Shown here piece by piece: positions 1 through 11,639 of a stretch of DNA of 64,000 nucleotides. The DNA comes from Epiperipatus broadwayi (lineage: Eukaryota; Onychophora; Udeonychophora; Euonychophora; Peripatidae). The notes under the pieces are model-generated. The model worked only from the letters and a program-made list of their open reading frames with translations, searched no databases and was not told the origin of the DNA. How positions within the stretch are numbered: the stretch's first letter is position 1; each line of letters opens with the position of its first letter. Both the position numbers and the translations under genes were made by a program. The stretch is taken from positions 26,237,053 to 26,301,052 of the forward strand of contig JAQFVV010012394.1 of the NCBI GenBank assembly GCA_028023455.1, written 5' to 3'.

Positions 1-1
1 T

Positions 2-424
2 TTATTACCATATATTCGTAATATTTACGATAAAATGCGTGAGATCTTCCGTTCGGAATTTTGTGTATGTTTTAGATCACCCCCTAACTTGAATAGATGT
101 TTAAATAATACTAAAGATTTCATTCCTCCGATTCATGCACAACAGGCAGTCTACAAAATTGCATGCAGAGAACATAATTGTCAGGCTGCATATTATGGAG
201 AAACGAAAGCATCCGTTCAGGTTAGATTGTCCCAGCATATATATTCATATAATAGAGCTATGGCTGATTCATCCCACCCGTCAATTTTTGTACAGCATGC
301 AATTGCTGCAGGTCATGCATGCAAGCCGGATGAACCTAAAATTATGTGTAGGGAACGAAGTGATCTGAGAAGGAAAGTTAAGGAGGCATTTTTTTATTAT
401 TTCGGACGAGCACGCATTGAATAA
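2..424 (+). CDS. Penelope-like element, C-terminal part with GIY-YIG endonuclease (5' partial, frameshifted)
   Basis: The reading frame is open from the window edge, so the start lies outside; the first internal Met is at base 35. Upstream residues (LLPYIRNIYDK) and the RSPPNLNRCLNNTKD segment fit the linker between reverse transcriptase and nuclease in Penelope-like elements. The GIY-YIG domain follows: VYKIAC, then C-x4-YYGET in place of the usual YIGET, then VRLSQH holding the conserved Arg. Known role: the nuclease nicks target DNA for target-primed reverse transcription. There is no stop in 423 bases, so decay is mild. The tail of the family continues in another frame to a stop near 476 (ALNKRESFYALSKKW), so a one-base slip is likely, probably in the T7 run at 389-395. 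Other candidates (group I intron or UvrC nucleases) fit the context less well. Confidence 0.85.
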   Translation, partial: LLPYIRNIYDKMREIFRSEFCVCFRSPPNLNRCLNNTKDFIPPIHAQQAVYKIACREHNCQAAYYGETKASVQVRLSQHIYSYNRAMADSSHPSIFVQHAIAAGHACKPDEPKIMCRERSDLRRKVKEAFFYYFGRARIE

Positions 425-804
425 GAGAGAATCTTTTTACGCTTTATCAAAGAAGTGGTGTGCTGAAGCGCTTTAACTCTTATTTGCATATTAGCCTATA
501 TTATTTTATACATTTGCATATTAGTATACTGTCTGAAAATTATAAAAAATTGTGTTGTCCTTGATAATGAAAGGGAAGCCTTCGAAAATGTTCGGATAAT
601 TTATAATTTGTTGATATTTATCTATATATCATATTTTGTTGTTTGAGTTATATTTTGGAATTAATGTGTGTATTTATTTTAACGGATTTAAATTTTGCAT
701 GTATTTAATCATGTAATCAATGCATATAAGTTAAAGAAGAAGAGTCCAAATATTACTCCAAGAAATCTTTTTTAATATTTTAAGTGCACAAAAACCAGAG
801 CAAC
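425..804. other. AT-rich 3' flank of the Penelope-like element
   Basis: The first 50 bases hold the displaced C-terminal codons of the nuclease reading frame. The rest is AT-rich with no gene or repeat recognised. It may include the 3' untranslated part of the element; its boundary cannot be placed without other copies. Confidence 0.4.
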
Positions 805-945
805 TCCCGACCCTAGTGCCACCTATATTAAGCTTAAGTAATCAATGATAATCAGGTAGTGGTGCATTTGAATCATCTCCAAAATGGTTTCTTGCTTTTG
901 CTTTTACTAATGAGGCTTGGATACAAAGCTTTAAGTAGTGCAATT
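805..945 (-). mobile_element. Family B relic, badly decayed
   Basis: This aligns with other B copies in the window through the tracts tagtgccacct, aagtaatcaatg, tggtttcttgctttt and aatgaggcttgga. Read on the minus strand, GAAAC and the UGGAGAU stem strand of the hammerhead motif remain, but CUGAUGA has decayed to an inactive form. It lies directly downstream of the Penelope-like 3' end, which may be meaningful because that element class is known to carry hammerheads. Confidence 0.6.
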
Positions 946-1530
946 ATGTATATAGAAACTACTATTACTTCATTTTACAATACAATTTAAAAGCCCGAAA
1001 CTCAAACACCAAAAGGTTTTGAACTCAGGCCAAACTGATATACTCTAGCTGTATTAGATTAGTTTTTTTTTTTAAATAGACTATTAATAAAATGGTTTCA
1101 TGTAGATTTAAAGAGAATAAAATAACTTGGTGCTTCTAATATTTAAAAGTATGTGTGGAGCTCTCAATAATATTTTCTCACTCATGTCTTTTCCTATAAG
1201 TGGAAGTTATAAATTAAAGATAATATGGTAAGAAGTAAACAATAACGTATATTATTAGAATGATTTACTCTAAAATTATCCCCTTTTTCTCTATAAACAA
1301 TCACCGTCACAATCTAATATTTTGAGGTTTATTTCTGCAGTTTTCTTTACAGATAAAAATTAAACCCGCTGCCCTAGATTATTAAGTGGTAAACATATGC
1401 TTATATCTTGTTTTAAAATATCGAAATTCAGTTATAAAGTTGGAACACAGTTTGTAAACAAAACATGCACAGAGTTGATTAAAAAACTTGTTTTCATGTT
1501 TATATATAATAAAAGGCTAATAATTAAAAC
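946..1530. other. No gene recognised
   Basis: AT-rich unique-looking sequence with short homopolymers. The bases near 1010-1050 read on the minus strand contain a weak tRNA B-box-like GAGTTCAAAACC, with no convincing partner A box. Confidence 0.5.
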
Positions 1531-1534
1531 TAAA

Positions 1535-1655
1535 ATAATCGAATGGATTTATTGTTTGGGAGGGAGGAAAGTTCAAGAGCCGGAAGTGTCAAAACTGGAA
1601 TCGATAGGAGGACTTTATGCTCTAGAGCCCAACATGCTACACTTCATTGATCAAG
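1535..1655 (+). repeat. Solo copy of family C (SINE-like unit)
   Basis: It starts aatcgaatggatttattg and continues with gaaagttcaagagccggaagtg and tgctctagagcccaacatgctac, matching the unit of the tandem array at 21.9-23.4 kb. A 92-residue open frame across it is incidental. The copy is moderately diverged. Confidence 0.65.
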
Positions 1656-1659
1656 TCAA

Positions 1660-2475
1660 TTTATACTGTAGATAAATTTAAAAAAAAAAAAAAATTAAAA
1701 TGTAATGAAACACAGACCGTAGTTTTCCCGTTAGATAAACACTAAAATAATTTCTAATTTTTCAGGATATTTTAGAAGTAACAAGACTGGCTGAAAGAGT
1801 CACGTGATTTTGTATTGTAATCATAACTTACTAAATATACATTTTTTTCATTAAATACAGGGCACGCAGTTGGGGATCTCTGTTAGAATTAATTCAGTTC
1901 AACGTAAATAAATTGTGTTGATATTAAAGTTATTATAAAATCCTAATACTGTTAGAATAAGCTTATTAAAAGCAATGACCTTAAACTGACAAATATTTTT
2001 TTTTTAATCGCTCAAATTCTACAACATTAAAGTTTATGATTAAACTGACAATTATTTCACATAGATAAATGCAATAATTATCAACGAAGTTGTATACTGT
2101 CAATAAATTCCCAGCATCTCGTTATCATATTACTCCTGGTATATACAATTATAGTCATTATTTCATTATCGTATTTACACTGCTCCCGACAGACTTAAAG
2201 AAACATCGAAACCACTACTGTTATCATTATTTTCCATTCCTATTGTTAGTTGTTGCCATTATAACACTGTAACACTGTCATACAGAGTGGCTTACACTAA
2301 CACAATTATAAGTAAGCATCATTTAATAGCACAGTTTCAATAGTCAAAGTTTATCGAAGCTTAAGGTCTAAATTTATGGTGTTAAAAGAAACTATATTAT
2401 GCAGTAAGCAAATAACGTCACGTTTGGCTTATAGTATTCATTAGTTTAATTGTCAGACCATAGTATTATAGAGAC
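1660..2475. other. No gene recognised
   Basis: AT-rich sequence with an A13 run near 1680 and T runs near 2000. A 60-residue frame inside has no recognisable motif and looks like chance. Confidence 0.5.
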
Positions 2476-2479
2476 ATAA

Positions 2480-2715
2480 TTCATCATCATCATTTTTAAC
2501 AATTATGGATCCACTACGGAATGAAAGTCTTCCAAGTTCAATCCATCTTCTCCGACCGCTAGCCTTTCTTCTCCACATCACTTCAGCACATTTCCTTATT
2601 TCATCTATCCATCTCACATGTGGCCTTTTTCTGGATCTTTTACAACTTCTTGAAATCCAATTTAAATTTTCAACAATCTATTATCATCTCTTCTACAATG
2701 AATATAGTTTTCAAT
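2480..2715 (-). pseudogene. RTE-like LINE, extreme C-terminus of ORF2
   Basis: On the minus strand the translation reads RKRPHVRWIDEIRK, then VMWRRKA, then RRRWIELGRLSFRSG, the typical ending of RTE-like endonuclease/reverse transcriptase proteins (RP-x2-RW-x-D(D/E)I, a Trp-rich A-x2-R-x2-W segment). It ends in a short GAT/CAT simple tail, usual for RTE 3' ends. This is a 5'-truncated dead copy; further copies of the family lie at 14.9 and 49.4 kb. Confidence 0.75.
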
Positions 2716-2719
2716 TGCT

Positions 2720-3035
2720 CACTGGGGAGTAAAAACATCTCCATTGTTTTTCTATAAGATATATGGTAAAAACAAACAAACCATTAACCAAGCTAGTTGG
2801 TGAGGGTTTAAAAGTTTAGTTTTAGCTATAAATAGCTAGACATTTACACACTAATCAACAATCAATTAATTAAATGGATTCTATGAGCCAAATATGTAAT
2901 TTTTTTTGCTTGTTTACTTAGTAATATTTAATATATATATTTAAAAAATCCAATTTGCATCTAAATTTGAATAACATTGTAAGCATGAATGATGGATGTG
3001 CTCTAGAAATGAGTTTTGTAATGGCTATACAAACC
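2720..3035. other. No gene recognised
   Basis: AT-rich spacer between two LINE remnants; nothing specific seen. Confidence 0.5.
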
Positions 3036-3039
3036 AAGT

Positions 3040-3370
3040 TGTGAACCGCCAATATGTCTTCATACATAACATGGTGACCTATTTTTTTGATGACTTAATA
3101 TTTTGTGATGATGTCCTTTAATTTCTTAAGCAGAAGACAATAGAGTTCTCCAATTTATCTTCTTCTGCCCCATATTTTCCTAATGAAAACAATTGGCAGT
3201 GCAACTTCTTTAGAATGTCTTTGAGATAATCTTTACAATATTGAGAATCTACTTTTCTTGTCACCATAAAACACCTTGTCCAATCCAACAAAGATATGAT
3301 TTTTTACAATAATGGACTCCATAGTATCACTTTCAGCAAGTTGAAGAACATATTGATTGGATTTATGACC
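3040..3370 (-). pseudogene. LINE C-terminal remnant (YKD-type family G)
   Basis: On the minus strand, with frameshifts, it reads DKVFYGDKKSRFS, then CKDYLKDILKK, matching the LPK-x-LYGEL / RYKDxLKxDLK ending of a common animal LINE family. Tracts gatgtcctttaatttctta and ttgagataatc align with copies at 10.1 and 47.4 kb. Several stops and indels make it non-coding. Confidence 0.7.
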
Positions 3371-3374
3371 ATAC

Positions 3375-4735
3375 CAATGTATTTTTAAAATTAATCATCA
3401 ATATATATGAAGAGAAAGACAAGCAACATTATGGTTTGGACAAAGCTTTGAATTTACATATCAATTTCATTAGTGATACTTGAGTAATATTTACAGCAAA
3501 TGTATAAATATTTATATGTGTGTATATTGTACCCTTTTCAATAGGTCAGAAATAGTCAAGTACAATAGATTACTAAAAATTTTAAATTTTAGAGTATGTT
3601 CTTTTGATATGTTAATTATATTTTGTTAATAATATTATAGGGTACAATTTGAAGCTAAATAAAATACGTAGTATATAAAATTATAGTGAATCATTTAAGA
3701 ATAGTTATGTAAAGCTTAAAATATGGTTGCATATGATTGCAAAAGCTGGCCATATTAAATAACTCAGCTATAAATAGTTAAAAGTATATTTAAATGTTAA
3801 TTTTTAATGGTTTAAACTTGTATTTAATAAATGCTATATTTAAAGTTATGAATTATATTTGATAATTAATTAATATCGTATATTTTAAAAGTAATTTTAT
3901 GATAGTAAAATTGTATTTAATTCTATATTTTAAATTATTTTTCCAAATTTTTATAATTATATAATATAATAAAGTGTTGCAATTTTACTATTTTTAGACA
4001 GAGAAATAGATTGAAAATCATCTGCCTTAATTTTATATTGATCATGTGACTTTTAATATATGGTTAAACACACACACACTTATTTGAAGTAATAACAAAG
4101 TTTGAAATATTTAAAAGTTGTATTATAGAATTGAATAGAATTATTTACTTATCATAAAAGCTCATAGCAAATATTCAGTTAACTGTCGTTATTGCATGTT
4201 TAAACAATGCAATAAAGATGAGTACAGTTAATAAAAAGTTGATATTTTGTTTAAATAAAAATAGATAAATTAAGTATTAAAAGTGGAATAAATTCATTAA
4301 ATATTATTCTAAAAGTTAATTTTAAAATATTTTTAAGTAATTTATCAAAGTAATAATCAATTTGAAAGTAATATTTTAAATAATATTTTGGGTTTTATTA
4401 CGTAGTAATTTTTATTTTAAAAGTTAATTCTGTAAGACTGAATTATATGTAAATTTGATCTCGAACTAAAAGTGAGAATCAACCAATCAAATGACGTTTT
4501 TTCCTGGAATAAAATACCATTGCACAGGGGTGATAAAGGTCAGATTAAAATATATCAGAAGATATAAAGGTGATATTAAATTTTAAATTTTTTTTATTTA
4601 GTCAATTTTGTACTCTCGTAAAATTTATTTGCAAAGCTAATTGATATTTTAAAAAGTATTTGCAAAAGAGAGTTAAACTATAATATATTTAGTAACTTCA
4701 TTAAAAATGTTTTGCTAAAGTTTTAAAGTTCCTTT
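3375..4735. other. No gene recognised
   Basis: Very AT-rich sequence without a coding frame, RNA gene or repeat family I can name. Confidence 0.5.
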
Positions 4736-4738
4736 GCC

Positions 4739-4782
4739 GGTGGTATTTTATCAAAGTCTAGGTGGTATTTTATCAAAGTCTA
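4739..4782 (+). repeat. Perfect 22-bp tandem duplication
   Basis: Two exact back-to-back copies of a unit beginning ggtggtattttatc. No motif is recognised; it is probably a replication-slippage duplication. Confidence 0.9.
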
Positions 4783-4789
4783 ACTTAGA

Positions 4790-7700
4790 ACGTCGCGATA
4801 GTAAATGGATATGTCAAGAAGTAAAGTATATTCAGTTTATAATATTTTAAAAATGTATATAATATTTGTTGATACAGTTTCATTAATAATGAACAGGAGG
4901 ATTGTTCTAATGAATAAAATAGTAATGTGGACATTGCATAAGAAGCCCAGATAGAAAGATATTTTACCGTCTAAAGGTAAAGATGCATTATTTTATATGG
5001 AAGATAAACTTGTCTAAAATTAAGTAATAATAAGACAATTGTACTTTATGATAATTGATAAATTTTCATGTTAAAAGAGTAAAATGTTATCCTTTCTGAA
5101 GGAAACATTTTTAAAAAATATTTTGCAAGAAATTATTTAAGAAAGTGAATCACGGAAAATATTTGCTAAAGCGTTTGATATATAAAACTTACAGTCTTAA
5201 AAAGGTTAAACGCATTTTTAGAAAGGATTTTTAAAAAACTTGAAGGTTTTAAACTGAAGAGAAAAGTACTAAATGGAAGTAAATGTACTAAATAAGAAAC
5301 TTATGAGAGAAATGAATACATAAATAAATAAAAGGATGGAGCCATGGAAATAAAGATTGCGCAATAAGTTTATCCGAATATTTTTTAGTTAAGTCGAAGG
5401 ATGCATCTCCAGAACAGAATTTTCGAATTATTATTTTGAATAGTGTATTTTATTATGATTCCAATAATTATATTTCTAGTTTATAGAATCCATAAACTAT
5501 TTATCTATAAATTTTGCTAAAACGGATTGATAATTATTTTTGTTTAATTTCAAGATTCAAAAAGACGTCATCTGTATTATTTTTTTTACTATGTATTTTT
5601 TTTTTTTTTTTTAAATCGCTCACCACCATCTGACCGACAAATTGTCTTGTTTGTTGTCATAGCAATGGGGGAAGGTAAAAATGCTCTTTTTTGAAGAGAA
5701 CATTTTTTTTTTAAAAAAAAAACTTTTGAAAAAGAAAAACTTTGAGAAAGAAAATGGGAATATTTGAATCTAGGAAAAATATATGTTTCATCTGAAGTTT
5801 ACGTAAATATGTTTTTTGATTTATTTATTATTTATTTTAAAATGTAAATTTTTGATTAATAAGTATAGGAACATGAATATTAATTATTTGTGGTATAGAA
5901 TCCTATAGTATAATATTTAATAACTTAATTTAGAGTATTTTAAATAGAAGCATGGATGTGTATTTTATGTATAAGATGTTATATCCAGTTGGAGAAAAGA
6001 AAACTGCAAAAGTGATATAGATGAGCTAATGTCACTTGGTAACAATTAATGAATTATTGATATTTATTATGATGTATTTTTTTCTTTTTATAGATTGCTT
6101 ATGTTATAGTGTATGATGTATGAATGTTAAATATGCATTATACAACATATTTTAAAACACTGTGAAATCAGGAGTTATTTGGAATATGCATACTATGATT
6201 TTATAATGATAATATAACCCAACATGATAATAAATATTTATATGATTTTTTTTTAAAGAACTTTCATATTTCTGGATGATCAAAATATTATGTGTTTAGT
6301 TTAGAATACTAAAGTAAAATAAACTTTTCTTATGGTTTAGTAAGATTGCTCTAATTACAGTTGAATCTTATTTATTATTTGAATATGCAAGCTAGTAAAT
6401 TTGTCGATGTAAAAACCTGATAGATCTTTAGGAAAAAAGAATAGGATAGTGACCTGGTATTAGTAATATATTGTATGCTTATTTTGGACAGTGTTTGTTT
6501 TCTTGGAGCATTGATGATCAATAAAGCTGAATGAATAGCTTGACATCATTTATAGTATTTGAGAATATTATACAGGAAAAGGTCTTCCCTCTAGTTTTAT
6601 AATTACACTGTGCCATGATGTATATTTCGGTATGATTTATGTGTTATACTCTAGTTTTTCTTTCCCATCCTATAAATCTATTCGCTATCTGTTTTCAAAA
6701 AGTAGCTACATCGTACAGTATAGTATATTTAAAAGAAAATAATAGATGATTTAGAGTTAAAGATATGCAATTGTTTGGAATGAGATGAGTTCATTTACTT
6801 ATATGAAGAAATAGAATTTGTATGAATTGGAATTGGAAATCCAATGGACTTCAAATGAAAGAATCATAAAATATGTTATAAAGTTATTTATTTTTGAAAA
6901 ATAAATATAAGATCTTAAGAATAAAATATGTAAAGCACAGTTGTTGTTTTTTTTTTGAAATATTAAATAATATTAAAGTATTTATTTCAATTTTAAAAAA
7001 AAGTACTGCATATTTTTAAATATAATTCTATAAAGTAAAAACCGATCTACACAATAAGTTAGGTACAATTTATATTTATTCAATAATAGAAAATATATTA
7101 GTAATTATAATTCTATAATAGTATAATATTGTTATAATGGAATGTATTATAGTTGATAAATCCAATGTAGTGAACAATAATATCCATAATTTGGAGATAA
7201 ATTATCAATAGATATTTTACGTAATATCGATAATATTGCTAAAATGAAATTGTCTAGTAAAAAGAGGATATTCATGTTTTCGATTAGTATTATTTTATAT
7301 TTATTCATATTATGTTTTCTATAGAATTTTTAAAAAAGAAGCATACTGAATAAATAATAGCTAAAGGATGTAAAATATATTTTGAGTAAGCATTAAATAA
7401 GTACAAATTTTTTTATATAAGATTGATCAAACAAGAATTAATAATATTGTATCATTTTTTTATTTATTTTTATTTAAATCAGAGTAAAAACTTAACGAGG
7501 TTCGAATATAAAGAATGTATAATGGTACAAACCTTTCAGATGTTTAAAATGTACATATTGTAAATAAATTCTTATGTTGTTAATGTTATAATAAACTTTA
7601 TTAAAATTTTGTTTTTCCTCAAAATTTGTGTGTTGGTTTGCTATTTTTTTTTTCCATCTTCATGAAGTTGTACACAGAGTTAATAAAAGTAAACCCAATA

Positions 7701-8545
7701 TTTTTGCACAGAAATAAATAAAGAATTATTTTAAGAATTGGATTATTTATTAAGTAATCACATTTACATTATCTTATGGTCATAAGTTAATTATCATAAT
7801 AATACATTGGATTATATGCTATCAATTGCCACACACTTTTATTTGTCAGATTATCAAATGCTACCACATATTTATTATATTATTACATGAAGATAAAAGA
7901 TTATATTAAATTATTTTATTGTTTTATTATGGTAATAAAGTTATAGTATAAGAAAGGATATACAGAGTTAGTTATACAAATGAAGAATATTACTATTGCT
8001 TTATTATTATTAGTTTAGTGTAGTAGATTATGACATAAAATCCCTTTTCATATTTACTATCGTAATTTTAATTAACTTAAAGTAAATTTCATGAACCTGA
8101 GATTTTATTGAGCTAGATTATTATAAATAGAAGACTAAGATTTAATTATCAGTTTAATCTTAATGAGTAGGAATTATTTAAAGTCTTAAGAATACTATAA
8201 GTTTATTTATTTGAAATAGAAATAGGGGGGATAGTGTTCTTATGCCATTGAGGTAATATCTTGTAGGATGTTGGCTCAATGTAATCTATCTTGTCACCTG
8301 TGTTTTCACTTCCAAGTCTCATGAAAATATTAAATATTTATTCAATTTATTTTTATAAAATGAACCTTATTCGTATTTTAGATTTGAGCTAGTGAAATAT
8401 TTAATTTTAATGCTGAATATTTTATTTATTAATTGTTAACTGAGCTAGAACCCGTTTTACTTTATATCATATACTATCTGGAAGTGAGAATGACGATTGG
8501 CACGGGTAGAATATATATACTTAAATAAGACTAAATGGGTTTATA
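4790..8545. other. Long gene-free AT-rich stretch
   Basis: I see no open frame of note, RNA gene or named repeat in this 3.7 kb. It contains a long T run near 5595-5612, several other A/T homopolymers and many short AT palindromes. Either non-coding unique DNA or elements too old to recognise. Confidence 0.5.
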
Positions 8546-8549
8546 AATA

Positions 8550-8860
8550 ATCGTTAAAATAGGCTAACACTTAGACAACCCCATATATTAATAACAATCA
8601 ACAATCTGTTGTCAAGGCAACCTCCTTCTAACAATAAAGGTGGAATCCCACCTTTATAGTCCAATATATTTATATAGACATTAAAGATTGCAATCTCTGT
8701 GGACAAGTTGCAATTTTTAGTGTTTATATAAATATATTGGACCATAAATAAAGGTGGGATTCCATCTTTATTGTTAAAAGGAGGTTGCCTTGACAACAGG
8801 TTGAGATTATTGATTGTTATTAATATTGGGATTGTCTAAGTGTTGTCTGATTTTAACGAT
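8550..8860. mobile_element. Full-length hairpin element (family D, MITE-like)
   Basis: Two arms of roughly 130-140 bp form an inverted repeat. The outer ends read atcgttaaaat on the left and attttaacgat on the right; both arms contain aacacttagacaa, the ttgtcaaggcaacctcctt block and tccaatatatttatata. The short centre is not inverted. The arrangement fits a MITE or foldback element with nearly full-length inverted repeats; no transposase is present. An 80-residue minus-strand frame here is translation through the palindrome, not a gene. The arms are similar enough to suggest moderate age. Confidence 0.85.
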
Positions 8861-9390
8861 ATATATTTACACAATAGTTTTACACATATGTATTCACATA
8901 GTGAATCCCTGATTTAGAAAAAATCTCCAGAATGCTATAGAGTTGGATTGCAACAAAAAGTATGAAATTGCAGTTAATAGTAGTGTCAGTAGTCTTTTCA
9001 ATCCTTAAAATTAAAATAAAGCCTTTTAAAAATGATGTTGACATTATTATTTTATACAGAAATATAAATTATTTTGGATGCTTCCACCTATATAAATTGA
9101 AACTGAATAATAAGTGATGAAGCACATTTAATAAATGAGAATTCCATTTTTAAAATCTAATTAAATTTTCAAGCTGTGATGTTTTCAAGGCAACAACCAA
9201 TTAACAATTGTTGTGCACAATGAAATGATAGTATGCTGTCTAAACTATTTTTAACCAAAAGATAATGTATGTATGTGTATATGTATAATTTGAAAGTTAT
9301 AAATGACTAATTGTCAGTCTGGTTTCGGAACAGATATGTGCCTATTTAATAATGTTTATTTAAACTTCTTTGAATTAATAATCTCACTCT
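8861..9390. other. No gene recognised
   Basis: AT-rich spacer. A short stretch near 9180-9230 (gttttcaaggcaacaacc) weakly resembles an arm of the hairpin family D. Confidence 0.45.
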
Positions 9391-9395
9391 CTTTA

Positions 9396-9530
9396 GTCAA
9401 ATTGCAATCTTTATTGTCTATATAAAGATATTGGATCATAGACAAAGGTGGATATCCACTTTATTGTAAAAGGAGGTTGCTTTGACTACAGATTGAGATT
9501 GTTATTGATATTGTTAAAGTATTAACCACT
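9396..9530 (+). mobile_element. Family D fragment (right half)
   Basis: The sequence matches the centre and right arm of the hairpin at 8.55 kb: ttgcaatctttattgtctat, then a tattggatcatag tract, then aaaaggaggttgctttgac. The outer terminus has decayed. There is no left arm nearby. Confidence 0.75.
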
Positions 9531-9539
9531 TTCATATAT

Positions 9540-10055
9540 TTATATGTATAGCAATGCAATTATATTATTGAACAGTTTTATTATTTGGTCCAGTTATTTA
9601 TTCAAAATATGCTTTCACCTCTATATAAAAATTAAAATAACATAGATAGATTAATTTACTGTTAAAATTTTATAAAATAAATTACAAAAACTTATTTATA
9701 ATATTTATGAAAAGGTGACCCAATTTATTCTAAGGAAACTACAATTTCCGCTTATCACAGTAGATCATTGATTAAAATAGAGATATTGATAATATTCCAA
9801 CCATCACAAAAACTATACATTCTAACTTTCATGATTACAAATAAGCACTGGATTTTCAACAATCAGGTGTTAATAAACATGCCTCATAGCTGATACAACA
9901 TCTTTGACAAATTAAGAAATCAAAGTAACATATGTAATTTACCCATCAGCTAATTGTAAATGGGTATGGCCATCCTAATTTCAAAGAAAGAAAAGAAAAA
10001 AAACTGCTTTAGAAATGAATTATGCAATGATTCTACAAAACAATCTGTGAAAGAC
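9540..10055. other. No gene recognised
   Basis: AT-rich spacer without a named feature. Confidence 0.5.
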
Positions 10056-10059
10056 AAAC

Positions 10060-10395
10060 ACATCCATATAGTGAACATGCTGTTTCACTTTATATTTGGT
10101 ATTTTGTGATGCTGTCTTTTAATTTCTTTAGCAGAAAATATTCCTTTCTAAAATACTTCAATATCATATCTAATTGTAGTTTTCCAAAGTATTCTAGTCT
10201 TACCAATGGAAATTTCACTTCTTTATACTGCCTTTGAGATAATCCTTAAATTGTAAACAGGATCTACTTCTTATTCAAATTCACCATAAAACATTGTTTT
10301 AGGAAGCCTTACATTGTTCATGTATTTTAGGGATTATCCAGTCCAGTGATGGTGCAATTTTACAATAGTAAACTCTATATTATTACATCTAACAA
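10060..10395 (-). pseudogene. LINE C-terminal remnant (YKD-type family G)
   Basis: Minus-strand translation with frameshifts gives NVRLPKTMFYGEFE, then DPVYNLRIISK, then TIRYDIEVF and FSAKEIKRQHHKI, the same ending as the copies at 3.1, 20.6 and 47.4 kb. Stop codons and shifted frames mark it as dead. Confidence 0.75.
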
Positions 10396-10399
10396 GTTG

Positions 10400-11635
10400 A
10401 GGAACATATTGATTATGACCATGCTATTCTATTTTTTAAAATATTACAGATTAACCTTAAATAAAACTTTTGTAATGTTTTTGGGTGTTTTAAAATTCAA
10501 AATGGCCATCGAGCGCATACTACATCAGCACCGTTATTTCTCTGCGGTGAAATACTTATTTTTTAACTTGTTCAAAGCACTAGCAGCAAATTTAAATCTG
10601 TGTTGAACCTCAACATTTACATCCGTCTTTCTACATATAAACTACCAAGGAATTTAAACTGGTTTACATTCACAAGTTGACAACTATCTAAGCTAATTGC
10701 TGCTAAGGATTTCTTCTTCCATCAGTGACTAATAAAGAACATATTTTTTGAACATTAATTATTAAAGTCTTTAAATATAGCATTCAAAACATTAATCACA
10801 TTCTTTAAATCCTCTTTTCAAGGACAAAAATAGCACAACTGACAACCTCTGTATATCCAGAATCCAAGAAGTTCCAATCCTTACTTTTGAACTTTGTACA
10901 GTAATGCCTAGATATTGAATCAAGAAAAGACGCATTCTCACTCTTCACCAGGCAGTTTTCTTTCTCGTATACTTAATTATTGACTACGTACAGAATTTTA
11001 GAATAAACCTGAACTTACCTTACAGATTACCGTGTAATAAGCATTACCCCTGGAATCCAACATCCTCACATTTAAAAAAGACTTGCCATAATTTATGAAC
11101 GTTCTTAATAAATATAAAATAATTTTCATTTATAAACAAAAATTCCGACTCGGTTATTTAAAAAATGTAATTTAACCAAAAAAAAAAAAGATCAATATAA
11201 CTAAAAAAAAAATATTTGTATCAGAGATGACATCAGCAAAATCAATACTTAACCGACTTTGTATTATTTCTCGTTCACGCAGTAACACTTAACAATCTAT
11301 TACTCCGTTTAAAAAAATTACACTGATTTTTAAACAAAATATTTTCTAATAAAATAAAATGTTTACGATCAACCAGCTCAAAAATTAGTAAAATAATCTA
11401 ATGCACCTTCAAATCTCATCAAATGGATATGGGGGGGGGGGTGTAAACATTTGTACACTAGAACTCAATTTGACATTACATCAGAACAATAAATTCAACA
11501 GGTCAATAGATTTATATATTTGTGTAATTGATAGAAGATGGAAGAAGCAAAGAGGAACTTAAAAAAAAGAATAACATTGGCAAAGGAATTTAAAAATATT
11601 TTGTAAACCTTTTAAACAAAGAGAATTAAGGAAAA
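10400..11635. other. No gene recognised
   Basis: An 86-residue plus-strand frame (10346-10606) overlaps the antisense side of the adjacent LINE remnant and is incidental. The rest is AT-rich with an isolated G11 tract at 11431-11441. Confidence 0.5.
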
Positions 11636-11639
11636 AATT

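Noticed and set aside
8554-8796. An 80-residue minus-strand frame
   Set aside because: It is a translation through the arms of hairpin family D; its two ends are mirror images at the DNA level and it has no protein motif.
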